Source: Actinomycetota bacterium (GTDB taxonomy: Bacteria > Actinomycetota > Actinomycetes > Nanopelagicales > Nanopelagicaceae). From it: a stretch of 44,376 bases of DNA. Below are positions 11,429 through 20,787 of this stretch, in pieces. Numbering within the stretch: the stretch's first letter is position 1; each line of letters starts with the position of its first letter. The stretch lies in the NCBI GenBank assembly GCA_947451045.1, contig CANFXM010000003.1, positions 1-44,376 of the forward strand, in the 5' to 3' direction. Below the pieces are notes generated by a model. It ran no database searches and was not told the DNA's origin. It worked only from the letters and a program-made list of their open reading frames with translations. Both the position numbers and the translations under genes were made by a program.

Positions 11429-12310
11429 CTATAGCTCCGTCAATTCACGCGCACGCGAGCAATCTTTTGCCATTTGTTCGAGAAGTGCTGCAAGACCATC
11501 AAATTTAAGAGTTTCGCGAAGTCTCCAACCAAATTCAATTGTTGCTTTCTTGTCATATAAATCTAAACCTTCTTGATCAAGGGCGTATGCCTCAACTTGG
11601 CGCGCACGCACTCCTTCGAAAGTTGGATTTGTTCCTATTGAAATTGCTGCTGCCCAACGATTAATTCCTACGGTGAGCCACCCTGCATATACGCCATCAG
11701 CCGGAATTGTTTGTCCATCAATATCGCCTAAATTTGCAGTGGGATATCCAATCTCTCGGCCGCGTTTTTCACCATGAATTACAACTCCATCAAGTCGATG
11801 TGGGCGAGTCAATAACTCTCGTGCAAGTTCAACTTTGCCTTCTAAAATATACGTACGAATTCGAGTCGATGAAATCTTTTGATCATCTTCGGCTTTTAGG
11901 TCCATGACAATGACTTCAAAGCCATTTTCTTTACCGGATTTGATAAGTGTTTCGATATTGCCCACGGCTTTAAAACCATAAGTGAAATCTATGCCCACAA
12001 CTACTTTTGTTACCGAGAGTTGGTCTACCAATATATTTTTGACAAAATCTTCTGGCGAAATTGCTGCAAATTCCTTCGTAAATTTCATGACAGCCACCTG
12101 GTCTGCATTGTGAATTTTAAGTAATTCAATTCGGTCAATAAGTGTTGTCAGTAACGAAGGGGCTCGTTCCGGTGCGAAAACTGTTGTTGGATGTGGATCA
12201 AAAGTGAGTGCAATTATTTTCTCACCATTCGCTAATTCTTTTGCGCGACTGAGTATCTCTTGATGCCCTTTATGAACACCATCAAATACTCCAATTACTA
12301 CCAAAGTCAT
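11429..12310 (-). CDS. ribF: Bifunctional riboflavin kinase / FAD synthetase
   Basis: Converts riboflavin to FMN and FMN to FAD. The 293 residues start at the ATG 12308-12310 with MTLVVIGVFDGVHKGH, the nucleotidyltransferase motif (FDGVHKGH). The C-terminal flavokinase domain has GEKRGREIGYPTANL and GTNPTFEG. The frame stays open upstream to 12463, but that part overlaps truB and lacks any family similarity, so the internal ATG is chosen. It lies 19 bases after truB. Confidence 0.96.
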   Translation of the reverse strand: MTLVVIGVFDGVHKGHQEILSRAKELANGEKIIALTFDPHPTTVFAPERAPSLLTTLIDRIELLKIHNADQVAVMKFTKEFAAISPEDFVKNILVDQLSVTKVVVGIDFTYGFKAVGNIETLIKSGKENGFEVIVMDLKAEDDQKISSTRIRTYILEGKVELARELLTRPHRLDGVVIHGEKRGREIGYPTANLGDIDGQTIPADGVYAGWLTVGINRWAAAISIGTNPTFEGVRARQVEAYALDQEGLDLYDKKATIEFGWRLRETLKFDGLAALLEQMAKDCSRARELTEL

Positions 12311-12329
12311 AGGATTGATTCTCTCAGAA

Positions 12330-13214
12330 TTAATTCGCGGCCGCGAATACAGATATTGGCTTAGCGCGCCCCTCGCGATTTGCGAGCAGTGCAATGAGTC
12401 GATTATCTGAAGAGATTGCGGCATATATCTCTTCGCTTGGATTATTTGTGAGTGCCCGACCAAAGGAAAGTTCCATCACTTCGTCTAATCCAAGATTTCT
12501 CACAGGAAAAGTTTGTGCTGCTAAATCAACAAGTGAAAGTGGTGTGAAATCTCCATCTTTGAGTTGCGCCAGTGAGATGGACTTTGGAATATCAAAAGCA
12601 CCAACGCGAGTGCGGCGAAGCGAACTCAAGTGGCCACCAACTTCTAAGGTATCCCCACAATCGCGAGCAATGGCGCGAATATACGTACCCGCAGAACAGG
12701 TCACTTCAATATCGATATGGATTTGTTCATTAATTCTTTCAATTCTTGAAATATCTAATTGGGAAATCGTTACCTGGCGAGTAGGGAGTTCAACTTTTTC
12801 TCCTGCGCGAACTCGATCATAAGCTCGTTCGCCATCAATTTTTACGGCAGAGACAGAACTTGGTCGTTGCGCAATTGTCCCAATCATCGCACCGAGTGTT
12901 ATTCGAATACTTTCGTCAGTAAGAGCACTGGTATCTGCACGAGACATGATTTCGCCTTCACGATCATCAGTGACGGTCGCAGCTCCAAGAACAACGGTTG
13001 CAAGATATGTTTTATTTCCTTCAGTAATATATTGAAGGAGTCTGGTTCCATTACCAAAGCCAAGGACTAATACGCCAGTAGCCATCGGATCAAGAGTTCC
13101 GGCATGACCAACTTTTTTCATACCCAGTGATCTACGAGCAATTGCTACACAGTCATGACTAGTCATTCCAGCTTCTTTATCCAAAACGAGAAAGCCTTCT
13201 TTTTCCAAAATCAA
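12330..13214 (-). CDS. truB: tRNA pseudouridine(55) synthase TruB
   Basis: Makes the universal pseudouridine 55 in the tRNA T-loop. The 294 residues contain GFLVLDKEAGMTSHD at the N-terminus and the catalytic aspartate D42 in HAGTLDPMATGVL. The C-terminal region has a PUA-like segment. The apparent start is TTG at 13212-13214, overlapping the rbfA stop as TTGA. The next in-frame ATG would remove the conserved N-terminal strand, so TTG is preferred. Confidence 0.95.
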   Translation of the reverse strand: MILEKEGFLVLDKEAGMTSHDCVAIARRSLGMKKVGHAGTLDPMATGVLVLGFGNGTRLLQYITEGNKTYLATVVLGAATVTDDREGEIMSRADTSALTDESIRITLGAMIGTIAQRPSSVSAVKIDGERAYDRVRAGEKVELPTRQVTISQLDISRIERINEQIHIDIEVTCSAGTYIRAIARDCGDTLEVGGHLSSLRRTRVGAFDIPKSISLAQLKDGDFTPLSLVDLAAQTFPVRNLGLDEVMELSFGRALTNNPSEEIYAAISSDNRLIALLANREGRAKPISVFAAAN

Positions 13215-13642
13215 TCCTCGATTATTTTTGGAGCTTTGTAAGGATCTTCTCCCCCGGCATATGTTGCATCTTTACGTAATTTTGCAACTTCTGCATCGAG
13301 TTCATGAACTTTGCTAAGAAGTGAATCCAGTGCCAACGCACTCTCTGGTAGACCATCTTCAAAGAATTCAATGGATGGAGTAATTCGTGTTCCTAATTCG
13401 CGTCCTACTGCTGAACGAATAAGTCCCTTGGCACTTTCCAGCGCTGCCGCAGTTGCAGATCTCTGTTCAAGATCTCCAAAAACGGTGTAGAAAATGGAAG
13501 CATTTTGTAAATCACCAGTAACGCGCGCATCAGTGACAGTGACAAAACCAAGACGAGGATCTTTGATCTTCGTCTCAAGTATTTGTGCCACTACCACTTT
13601 GATGCGATCGGCAACTTTGAGAGAACGATGCGATTGACCCAC
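13211..13642 (-). CDS. rbfA: 30S ribosome-binding factor RbfA
   Basis: Late 30S maturation factor acting on the 5' end of 16S rRNA. The 143 residues form a KH-type domain: VADRIKVVVAQILETKIKDPRLGFVTVTDA-like start and the GELGTRITPSIEF-like strand are typical. GTG start at 13640-13642, three bases after the infB stop. Its TGA overlaps the truB TTG. Position in the infB-rbfA-truB block supports the call. Confidence 0.94.
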   Translation of the reverse strand: MGQSHRSLKVADRIKVVVAQILETKIKDPRLGFVTVTDARVTGDLQNASIFYTVFGDLEQRSATAAALESAKGLIRSAVGRELGTRITPSIEFFEDGLPESALALDSLLSKVHELDAEVAKLRKDATYAGGEDPYKAPKIIED

Positions 13643-13645
13643 GGT

Positions 13646-16348
13646 TTATGCTCGCTTCTTCTCTCGCATCTCAAATACCTGAATTGTGTCGCCAACTTCA
13701 AGTTCTTTGATATTTCCTACACCGATACCGCATTCGAAGCCTTCTTTGACCTCAGTGGCATCATCCTTGAATCGCTTGAGCGAATCAATGGTGAGGTTAT
13801 CAACGATAACTTCGCTTCCACGAACAATGCGTGCTTTCGCATTTCTGCGAATGATTCCATCCTTGACGATAGAACCAGCAATGTTTCCAGCCTTTGAAGA
13901 TTTGAAGATCTCACGAACTTCTGCATTTCCAAGGATGGCTTCTTCATATTCTGGTTTGAGCAAGCCCTTGAGTGATAGTTCAATCTCATCAATTGCTTGA
14001 TAAATAACAGAGTAGAAGCGAACTTCAACGCCTTCTTGATCTGCATAAATTGCAGTTTGTGGTTCAGGCTTTACATTGAAGCCGATAACAACAGCAGTTG
14101 ATGCTGATGCCAAAGTAATATCACTCTTTGTGATAGCACCAACACCACGGTGAATAACGCGAAGATCAACTTCAGCGCCGACATCGAGCTGCATCAATGC
14201 ATCTTCGAGTGCTTCAACAGAACCACTCACGTCACCCTTGAGAATGAGGTTGAGTGTGCTGATCTTGGATTGCTCCATGAAGTCTTCGAGTGAAACCTTC
14301 TTGCGTGCCTTAGCAAGTTGAGCATTGCGCTCTGCTGCTTGTCGCTTTTCTGCAATCTGACGAGCAGTGCGATCTTCATCGGCTACAAGGAAAGTATCGC
14401 CAGCACTTGGAACAGATGTGAAACCAAGTACTTGTACTGGACGCGATGGTCCTGCCTCAAGAACTGGTCCGCCATCTTCATCCAACATCGCACGTACGCG
14501 ACCAAATGAACCACCAGCAACTATAGGATCTCCCACTTTCAAAGTTCCACGTTGTACTAGAACGGTTGCAACTGGGCCACGACCGCGATCAAGGTGAGCT
14601 TCAATTGCAACACCGCGCGCTGAATCATCTGCAACTGCGCGAAGATCAATTGCTGCATCGGCAGTGAGAAGAATTGATTCGATTAATGCATCAATGCCTT
14701 CACCAGATTTTGCAGAAACATTAACGAAGATTGTTTCTCCGCCATATTCTTCTGCAACCAAGTTGTATTCGGTTAGTTGTTGGCGAACCTTGTCTGGGTT
14801 AGCGCCTTCTTTATCAACCTTATTTACTGCAACAACAATGGGAACATCTGCTGCTTGTGCGTGATTGAGAGCTTCAATTGTCTGAGGCATGATTCCATCA
14901 TCAGCTGCGACAACAAGAACTGCGATATCGGTGACTTTGGCACCGCGAGCGCGCATTGCTGTAAATGCTTCGTGACCTGGAGTATCAATAAATGTGATTG
15001 CGCGGTTAACGCCATCATGATCGTGGTGAATTTGGTATGCACCAATGTGCTGAGTAATTCCACCAGCTTCAGTCTTGAGAACTTCACTCTTACGAATGGC
15101 ATCAAGCAGGCTTGTTTTACCGTGGTCTACGTGACCCATAACGGTGACAACTGGCGGACGAGCCACCAAGAGTTCAGGATCGAGTTCAGCTAATTCATTG
15201 GCCAAATCGATATCGAAATCTTGAAGGAGTTCGCGATCTTCGTCTTCTGGGCTAACAATTTGGATGACATAACCCAATTGCGCACCAAGAATTTCAAATG
15301 TATCTGCATCTACAGATTGTGTTGCGGTAACCATTTCACCTAAGTGAAAGAGCGCTGCAACCAATGCTGCTGGATCTGCATTAATTTTTTCTGCAAAGTC
15401 TGCAAGTGATGATCCACGACGCATACGAATCGGAGTACTTCCATCACCGTGAGGAACAACAGCGCCACCAAGTTGTGGCGCTTGCATATTGTCGAACTCG
15501 TCACGCAATGCCTTTCTTGATTTAGGTTTGCGCTTACTACTCTTGCTTGCATTCTTTCCGAATGCGCCACCTGCACCACCGCGTTGTGGTGGACGACCGC
15601 CACCTGGGCGTGATGCACCTGGTGCGCCACTTGGTGCACTTGGACCTGAATTTTTATATGGACCACTACTTGCTGGTGCACCAGTTGATGAACCTGTACG
15701 CGGTGGATAATTTCCACCACTTGCTGGCGGACGCGTACCTGCAGGACGTGCAGCAAAACCTGGACGAACAGAACCTGGACGCGCACCTGACATTCCTGGA
15801 CGCGGACCACTTCCGGGCGCACCTGCGGGACGTTGCGGTGGACGCGGAACAGCACTCCCAGTTGAAAATGGATTATTTCCAGGACGTGGTGGACGCGGAA
15901 CTGCAGCGCCACTTGAAAATGGATTATTTCCTGGACGTGGAGTTGGTGTTGCAGGAGTCGCAGAAGTTGGCGCACTTGGTGTTGGCGCTGCAGGTGGTGG
16001 TGTTTGTGGCATTGCAATTTGTGCAAGGCGTTCTGCTTTTTCTTCTTGCGCTGCTTTGAGTGCGACGATATCGACGCCAAGCTCTGCTGCTAATTCTGCT
16101 GCCTGCTCTGGAGTTACTTCGCCCTTAGATTTTGCAGCCGCTTTCTTTGCGACCGCTTTCTTTGCAGGCTTCTTCTCTTCTGCTGGCTTTGCATCGGGAT
16201 ACATCTCGATGAGCTTGCGCACAACTGGCGCTTCTACTGTCGATGATGCTGATCGGACGAATTCGCCCATTTCTTGGAGTTTTGCAAGGACAACCTTGCT
16301 CTCCATACCGAGTTGTTTTGCCAACTCATGTACGCGGACCTTTGACAC
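13646..16348 (-). CDS. infB: Translation initiation factor IF-2
   Basis: GTPase that places initiator tRNA on the 30S subunit. The 900 residues begin with an IF2_N domain ([11 protein letters not shown]-like), followed by a disordered Pro/Gly/Ala/Arg-rich linker (about residues 55-290) that contains a 17-residue tandem repeat. Then come a second IF2_N-like region and the G domain: G1 GHVDHGKT near residue 403, then [23 protein letters not shown] and SAKSGEG. C-terminal beta-barrel and initiator-binding domains complete it. GTG start with AGGAGAAAA immediately upstream. The long linker is typical of actinobacterial IF-2. Confidence 0.98.
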   Translation of the reverse strand: MSKVRVHELAKQLGMESKVVLAKLQEMGEFVRSASSTVEAPVVRKLIEMYPDAKPAEEKKPAKKAVAKKAAAKSKGEVTPEQAAELAAELGVDIVALKAAQEEKAERLAQIAMPQTPPPAAPTPSAPTSATPATPTPRPGNNPFSSGAAVPRPPRPGNNPFSTGSAVPRPPQRPAGAPGSGPRPGMSGARPGSVRPGFAARPAGTRPPASGGNYPPRTGSSTGAPASSGPYKNSGPSAPSGAPGASRPGGGRPPQRGGAGGAFGKNASKSSKRKPKSRKALRDEFDNMQAPQLGGAVVPHGDGSTPIRMRRGSSLADFAEKINADPAALVAALFHLGEMVTATQSVDADTFEILGAQLGYVIQIVSPEDEDRELLQDFDIDLANELAELDPELLVARPPVVTVMGHVDHGKTSLLDAIRKSEVLKTEAGGITQHIGAYQIHHDHDGVNRAITFIDTPGHEAFTAMRARGAKVTDIAVLVVAADDGIMPQTIEALNHAQAADVPIVVAVNKVDKEGANPDKVRQQLTEYNLVAEEYGGETIFVNVSAKSGEGIDALIESILLTADAAIDLRAVADDSARGVAIEAHLDRGRGPVATVLVQRGTLKVGDPIVAGGSFGRVRAMLDEDGGPVLEAGPSRPVQVLGFTSVPSAGDTFLVADEDRTARQIAEKRQAAERNAQLAKARKKVSLEDFMEQSKISTLNLILKGDVSGSVEALEDALMQLDVGAEVDLRVIHRGVGAITKSDITLASASTAVVIGFNVKPEPQTAIYADQEGVEVRFYSVIYQAIDEIELSLKGLLKPEYEEAILGNAEVREIFKSSKAGNIAGSIVKDGIIRRNAKARIVRGSEVIVDNLTIDSLKRFKDDATEVKEGFECGIGVGNIKELEVGDTIQVFEMREKKRA
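15862..15963 (-). repeat. In-frame 51-base tandem repeat in the IF-2 linker
   Basis: Two adjacent near-identical 51-base units (copies begin with TTGAAAATGG on the plus strand at 15862 and 15913) encode [17 protein letters not shown] and the variant with STGS. Flanking sequence continues with degenerate RPG/PRPP elements. The repeat keeps the frame and lies in the disordered linker, so length variation between strains would be tolerated. Confidence 0.75.
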
Positions 16349-16460
16349 TTTTCTCCTGTCTTGGCCCGCATTTCTTATTGGATGCGAGCCTTAGTTGTAC
16401 GACCTCATAGTTCTAACGAGCTCATTTGAGTTTCATATCTTTCGCATCCTTTTCAATGAA
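16349..16460 (-). promoter_or_regulatory. infB leader with long-range inverted repeat
   Basis: Between ylxR and infB the transcribed strand carries GGATGCGA (16442-16449) and its exact complement TCGCATCC (16380-16387), 54 bases apart. The end of the second arm lies about 31 bases upstream of the infB GTG. The intervening 54 bases include a GAGCTC palindrome. No U-run follows, so a terminator is unlikely; a folded leader or processing site is possible. Confidence 0.4.
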
Positions 16461-16709
16461 TCACTTTTTATCAAGAAAATTTATAAGTTCTGATACATCT
16501 GGGGCGATAGTTTGCTTGAAAGCAAACTTGAAAGCTCCTCGTTGTATCGCACTCTCTGCACATTCTCGATGAAGCCAAGCGCCCCGACCTGGAGCGCCTC
16601 CTTTGAGATCTGGAATTACTTTTCCATCACTCAAGGTCAGGCGAATCAATGCAGATGGGTTCTCGCTCTTTCGACAGACAATGCATGTTCGTATCGCTTT
16701 GATACTCAC
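16461..16709 (-). CDS. ylxR: YlxR family RNA-binding protein (DUF448)
   Basis: Small protein conserved between nusA and infB. The family has been linked to RNA binding and to RNase P in some bacteria; its role here is not known. The 82 residues include the signature RTCIVCR at residues 7-13, the GAPGRGAWLHREC block and a Lys-rich C-terminus. GTG start at 16707-16709, with an AGAGG ribosome site about nine bases upstream and an in-frame stop shortly before. It follows nusA by 68 bases. Confidence 0.93.
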   Translation of the reverse strand: MSIKAIRTCIVCRKSENPSALIRLTLSDGKVIPDLKGGAPGRGAWLHRECAESAIQRGAFKFAFKQTIAPDVSELINFLDKK

Positions 16710-16777
16710 CGCGTAGTCGCCTCTTCACTCGAATCCAATGGCGCAACCTTACCGCCTGCCCTATAGAAACCCCTAAA

Positions 16778-17755
16778 TTACGTTGGAATTACTGGATTAT
16801 CAGGATGGATATCGATGCGCCAGCCCGTAAGGCGTGCAGCAAGGCGGGCATTCTGCCCATCTTTTCCAATAGCTAATGAAAGTTGGTAATCAGGAACTGT
16901 GACTTTTGCGGAACGAGTCATCAAATCAACAATTTCAACTTTAGAAACTTTTGCTGGTGAAAGCGCTTGCGCAACAAACTCAGCCGGATCTTCTGACCAG
17001 TCAACGATATCTATTTTTTCACCATGTAATTCATTAGCAACTGCTTGCGATCGTGAACCCATGGGACCGATAAGTGAACCTTTAGCACTTACACCCGCGC
17101 GATGTGTTCGCACTGCAATCTTTGTTCGCTGTCCTGCCTCACGCGCGATCGCCATAATTTCTACGAGTCGATCCTTTATTTCAGGAACTTCAAATTCAAA
17201 TAATTGTTTTACAAGCGCTGGATGACTACGAGAAAGCATGATTTCAGGGCCCTTGAGTCCTTGCTTTACTTCGACTACAAAACATTTGATTCGATCCCCG
17301 TGATTATAAACTTCTCCAGGCACTTGCTCTTGCGGTGGAATTCGACCCTCGACTCGTCCTAGATTTACATGAATCATCTTTGAATCTCGACCTTGTTGAA
17401 CAATTCCTGAGATTACATCCCCAACTGAAGCAGAAAACTCACCAACGATTTCGGCATCATTAGTCGCACGCATTTTAAGTTTAATAGTCTTTCTAACAAT
17501 TGAGGTTGCAGTGCGATCAAAACCTTCTACTTCATCAAAATCTTCACCATTTCGATTTCCTTCTTCATCGAAAGTTGGATAAATAATCTTGATTTCACCA
17601 CTCTCTTTATCCAGGCGAGCCCATGCTTGTCGTTTAGGTTCAGGTGTCTCTTTGTAGGCTTCAATAACTGCAAGTTCAATTTCGTGAACAAGGGCATCGA
17701 GCGGAATCGCTTTTGCTTCTGTGAGCGCATGAAGTGCTGCCATATCCACACTCAT
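16778..17755 (-). CDS. nusA: Transcription termination/antitermination factor NusA
   Basis: RNA polymerase-binding factor for pausing, termination and rRNA antitermination. The 325 residues have the N-terminal polymerase-binding domain, an S1 domain ([22 protein letters not shown]) and two KH domains including [16 protein letters not shown] and [18 protein letters not shown]. There is no C-terminal acidic repeat region, as expected for actinobacterial NusA. ATG start overlapping the rimP stop (ATGA). Confidence 0.97.
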   Translation of the reverse strand: MSVDMAALHALTEAKAIPLDALVHEIELAVIEAYKETPEPKRQAWARLDKESGEIKIIYPTFDEEGNRNGEDFDEVEGFDRTATSIVRKTIKLKMRATNDAEIVGEFSASVGDVISGIVQQGRDSKMIHVNLGRVEGRIPPQEQVPGEVYNHGDRIKCFVVEVKQGLKGPEIMLSRSHPALVKQLFEFEVPEIKDRLVEIMAIAREAGQRTKIAVRTHRAGVSAKGSLIGPMGSRSQAVANELHGEKIDIVDWSEDPAEFVAQALSPAKVSKVEIVDLMTRSAKVTVPDYQLSLAIGKDGQNARLAARLTGWRIDIHPDNPVIPT

Positions 17756-18234
17756 GAAAGTTCATCCTTACGATTGAATTCAATTTCAATAACTGCTCGT
17801 TTGATCTCCGTAAATGGAACAAGGTGAGTCTTTTCTCGCCCCTTAATATTTTCTACAAATGTGGCGTTGGCATCGTCGTATTCCTTCAAACGAGCAATAA
17901 GTTCGCTGCCATCTGTACGTGTAACTTTGATCAAACGAGTGAGATTCTTCTTCCAATGCCGCTCTTGCGTCAGAGGGCGATCCAAACCTGGTGAACTCAC
18001 TTCAAGAGTAAATTCGCTATCTCCCATGAATGTAGCTTCATCTAAAAGGGCAGAAATTGTCCTAGAAATTTCAGTGACTTGATCTAAATTCAAAGGGGCT
18101 ACGCCATCGATGACACAGGTGACGATTCGATGATTACCCGGGTTTGTGATTTGTACTTCTTCTAGAAAGAATCCTGCGCTATCTACAGCAGGTGTGATGA
18201 GCTCTGTAATCGAAGCGTGCATACTCATAATCAT
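17752..18234 (-). CDS. rimP: Ribosome maturation factor RimP
   Basis: 30S assembly factor. The 160-residue protein has the RimP N-terminal domain (ITELITPAVDSAGFFLEEVQI) and the DVSSPGLDRPL-like motif (EVSSPGLDRPLTQERHW here), then a small barrel domain. Three in-frame ATGs (18234, 18228, 18222) occur within 15 bases; the first is used here but a later one is equally possible. It ends in an ATGA overlap with nusA. Confidence 0.93.
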   Translation of the reverse strand: MIMSMHASITELITPAVDSAGFFLEEVQITNPGNHRIVTCVIDGVAPLNLDQVTEISRTISALLDEATFMGDSEFTLEVSSPGLDRPLTQERHWKKNLTRLIKVTRTDGSELIARLKEYDDANATFVENIKGREKTHLVPFTEIKRAVIEIEFNRKDELS

Positions 18235-18267
18235 TTATCTTTCTATTAAGTTGTAGCGCTAGTGTAA

Positions 18268-19050
18268 CTATAAAGTGGCAAAAGTATCAATTCCAACTTT
18301 GATGATCAGTGCCATTGTGACAAGCAAAAACACTTTGCGAACTAGCGTTGACCCACCGCGAATTGCTAATCGGGAACCAACAATCGCGCCTGTGACATTT
18401 GCGCATGCCATCAGTAGTCCGAGCTTCCAGAGTATGACTCCATGAAATCCAAAAACAATAATTGCCCCTATGTTGGTCGCCACATTGACCACTTTTGCAA
18501 TGGCTGATGCCGTGAGAAATGCATATCCCAATCCCGCAACAAGAATTACCATCAGGAAAGTTCCGGTACCTGGTCCAAAAATTCCATCGTAGAAACCAAT
18601 AAGTAGTCCGGCAGCACTTGCAATGAAATTATGTTTCTTGGAGTTGTGGCGCAAAAATTCAATTGCACCGAGCTCGGGTTTGCGCCATGTATAGAGTGCC
18701 ACTGCAATGAGGAGCACTAAAACTAGTGGGCGCATTGCATGCGTTGGAATATGCGCTGCCAACAAAGCACCTGCCATCGAGCCAAAAAAAGCTGGGAGCG
18801 CCATTGCAATAAGTGCGCGTGGTTCTGGTTTTATTTGACGCCGATAGAGCGCCGCCGCTGTCGTTGTACCAAAAACTGAGGCAAACTTATTAGTTCCTAA
18901 TACTGTGACTGTTTCACTCTTAGGTAAACCAACAAGAAGCGCGGGAAGTTGTATAAGCCCACCACCACCCGCAATTGAATCTACAAAGCCAGCGAAAAAG
19001 GATGCGCTACACAGAAAAATAATTGTTGTCAGGGTGAGATTGAAAAGCAT
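18268..19050 (-). CDS. TauE/SafE (TSUP) family membrane transporter
   Basis: Integral membrane protein of 260 residues, with seven to eight predicted hydrophobic segments and the family signature FAGFVDSIAGGGGLIQLPALL near the N-terminus. A second half contains GFYDGIFGPGTGTFLM, the internal repeat of the same motif. The family moves anions such as sulfite, sulfonates or sulfoacetate; the substrate here cannot be read from the sequence. It lies three bases after proS and about 33 before rimP, an unusual insertion in a conserved block. Confidence 0.88.
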   Translation of the reverse strand: MLFNLTLTTIIFLCSASFFAGFVDSIAGGGGLIQLPALLVGLPKSETVTVLGTNKFASVFGTTTAAALYRRQIKPEPRALIAMALPAFFGSMAGALLAAHIPTHAMRPLVLVLLIAVALYTWRKPELGAIEFLRHNSKKHNFIASAAGLLIGFYDGIFGPGTGTFLMVILVAGLGYAFLTASAIAKVVNVATNIGAIIVFGFHGVILWKLGLLMACANVTGAIVGSRLAIRGGSTLVRKVFLLVTMALIIKVGIDTFATL

Positions 19051-19053
19051 TGT

Positions 19054-20778
19054 TTATGACAGTAGAGCAACAATGGAAGCTACTGCTGCTTCAACTTTTA
19101 CTTCACTCTTCTCACCAGTGCGACGAACACGTACTTCTACATTTCCATCGGCGAGAGCTTTGCCTACAATAACAATAATTGGAATTCCAATGAGTTCAGC
19201 ATCTTTGAACTTCACTCCAGGGCTGGCATCGCGTCGATCATCGAGCATGACTGAGATTGATTTTGATTCCAATTCAAGGGCAAGTTTTTCGGCAGTATCA
19301 AAAGGTAAATCTTCTTTACCGGTAGCAACAATATGCACTTTGGCAGGTGCAACTTCAACTGGCCAACACAATCCAATTTCATCATGTGATTGTTCAGCAA
19401 TTGCTGCAACTGCGCGAGATACGCCGATTCCATATGAACCCATTGTTACTACTTGAGATTTTCCATCTTTATCTAAAACCGTGAGATTGAGAGCTTGGGC
19501 ATACTTGCGACCTAACTGAAAAATATGGCCAATTTCAATAGCTCGATCAATAATTACAGGTGTTTGACACTTAGGACAAGCATCACCTTTTTTGATTTCA
19601 GCTGATTCAACATATGCAGAAACTTCGAAATCGCGACCATTGACAACATTGCGCGCATGGCGATCTTTTTTATTTGCACCTGTTACCCATGATGTACCTG
19701 GTGCAACGCGAGGATCTGCATATACAGTGATTCCAAATTTTGCTGCATCTTGCGGCCCGATGTATCCCTTGACCAACCCTTTGAATTTTCCAAAATCCTC
19801 ATCTTCAAAAATACGTATTTCTTTTACACCAGGTAAATTCGCTTGCAAACGCTTAAGATCCACTTCGCGATCTCCAGGAACTAGCACTGAAATCGCTTTA
19901 TCATCTGCCATCAACATTACGTTCTTGAGTGTGCTCGCACCTGTAAAGCCACCACCAAAACGCTCGTTGAGAACCGCAACAAGTGAATCAATCGTTGGGG
20001 TATTAGGCGTATCGATTTCTTCTAACGCTCCAACTTTGGATGAGTCTTGAGGTGAAACATTTGTGACCATCGCTTCTACATTTGCGGCATAACCACATTT
20101 TTCACAAAGCACGTAGGTATCTTCACCCGTATCGCAAGGAGCTAAAAATTCTTCAGAACTTGAACCGCCCATTGCTCCGGCAACGGCACTAACAATGTTG
20201 TACTTCAAACCTAATCGGTCGAAAGTTTTTACATATGCCGCGCGATGCTTCTGGTATGACTCAACTAAACCTTCGTCTGTAAGGTCAAAGGAATAGGAAT
20301 CTTTCATTACAAATTCACGGCCTCGAATAATTCCACTACGTGGTCGAGTTTCATCACGATACTTTGTCTGAATTTGATAGAGAGAAACTGGCAAATCTTT
20401 ATACGACGAGTACTCACCTTTGACCATAAGAGTGAACATCTCTTCGTGTGTAGGGCCTAGTAAATAATCAGCTCCTCTGCGATCTTGCAGACGAAACAAA
20501 TCTGGTCCATATTCTTGCCAACGATTTGTCTGTTCGTATGGCTCTTTTGGAAGCATTGCAGGGAAATGAACTTCTTGAAATCCCGCGCTGTCCATCTCTT
20601 GACGAACAATGTTTTCGATATTTCTATAAGTGATATATCCCAATGGCAACCATGAATAAATACCCGCAGCAATTCGGCGAATATAACCCGCACGAACAAG
20701 TAAGCGATGACTTGCTACTTCTGCATCTGCTGGATCATCACGCAGCGTACGCAAAAAGAGCGTAGACATTTTCAGCAT
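19054..20778 (-). CDS. proS: Prolyl-tRNA synthetase, bacterial type with editing domain
   Basis: Class II aminoacyl-tRNA synthetase charging tRNA-Pro. The 574 residues start with MLKMSTLFLRTLRDDPADAE, typical of the bacterial form. Motif 2 is TKYRDETRPRSGIIRGREF and motif 3 is GSYGIGVSRAVAA. The inserted YbaK-like editing domain spans about residues 220-390, and a C-terminal anticodon-binding domain follows. ATG start nine bases after ispG. Confidence 0.97.
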   Translation of the reverse strand: MLKMSTLFLRTLRDDPADAEVASHRLLVRAGYIRRIAAGIYSWLPLGYITYRNIENIVRQEMDSAGFQEVHFPAMLPKEPYEQTNRWQEYGPDLFRLQDRRGADYLLGPTHEEMFTLMVKGEYSSYKDLPVSLYQIQTKYRDETRPRSGIIRGREFVMKDSYSFDLTDEGLVESYQKHRAAYVKTFDRLGLKYNIVSAVAGAMGGSSSEEFLAPCDTGEDTYVLCEKCGYAANVEAMVTNVSPQDSSKVGALEEIDTPNTPTIDSLVAVLNERFGGGFTGASTLKNVMLMADDKAISVLVPGDREVDLKRLQANLPGVKEIRIFEDEDFGKFKGLVKGYIGPQDAAKFGITVYADPRVAPGTSWVTGANKKDRHARNVVNGRDFEVSAYVESAEIKKGDACPKCQTPVIIDRAIEIGHIFQLGRKYAQALNLTVLDKDGKSQVVTMGSYGIGVSRAVAAIAEQSHDEIGLCWPVEVAPAKVHIVATGKEDLPFDTAEKLALELESKSISVMLDDRRDASPGVKFKDAELIGIPIIVIVGKALADGNVEVRVRRTGEKSEVKVEAAVASIVALLS

Positions 20779-20787
20779 GGAGTGAGC

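Noticed and set aside
12311-12463. N-terminal extension of RibF
   Set aside because: The open frame continues upstream but lies inside truB and encodes nothing resembling the family; MTLVVIGVFDG at 12310 is the normal start.
15547-16059. Plus-strand frame of 170 residues opposite infB
   Set aside because: A shadow of the repetitive Pro/Gly/Ala-rich IF-2 linker; composition is His/Leu/Val-rich repeats without any domain.
18905-19456. Plus-strand frame of 183 residues across the proS end
   Set aside because: Ser/Thr-rich antisense translation of two real genes; no domain.
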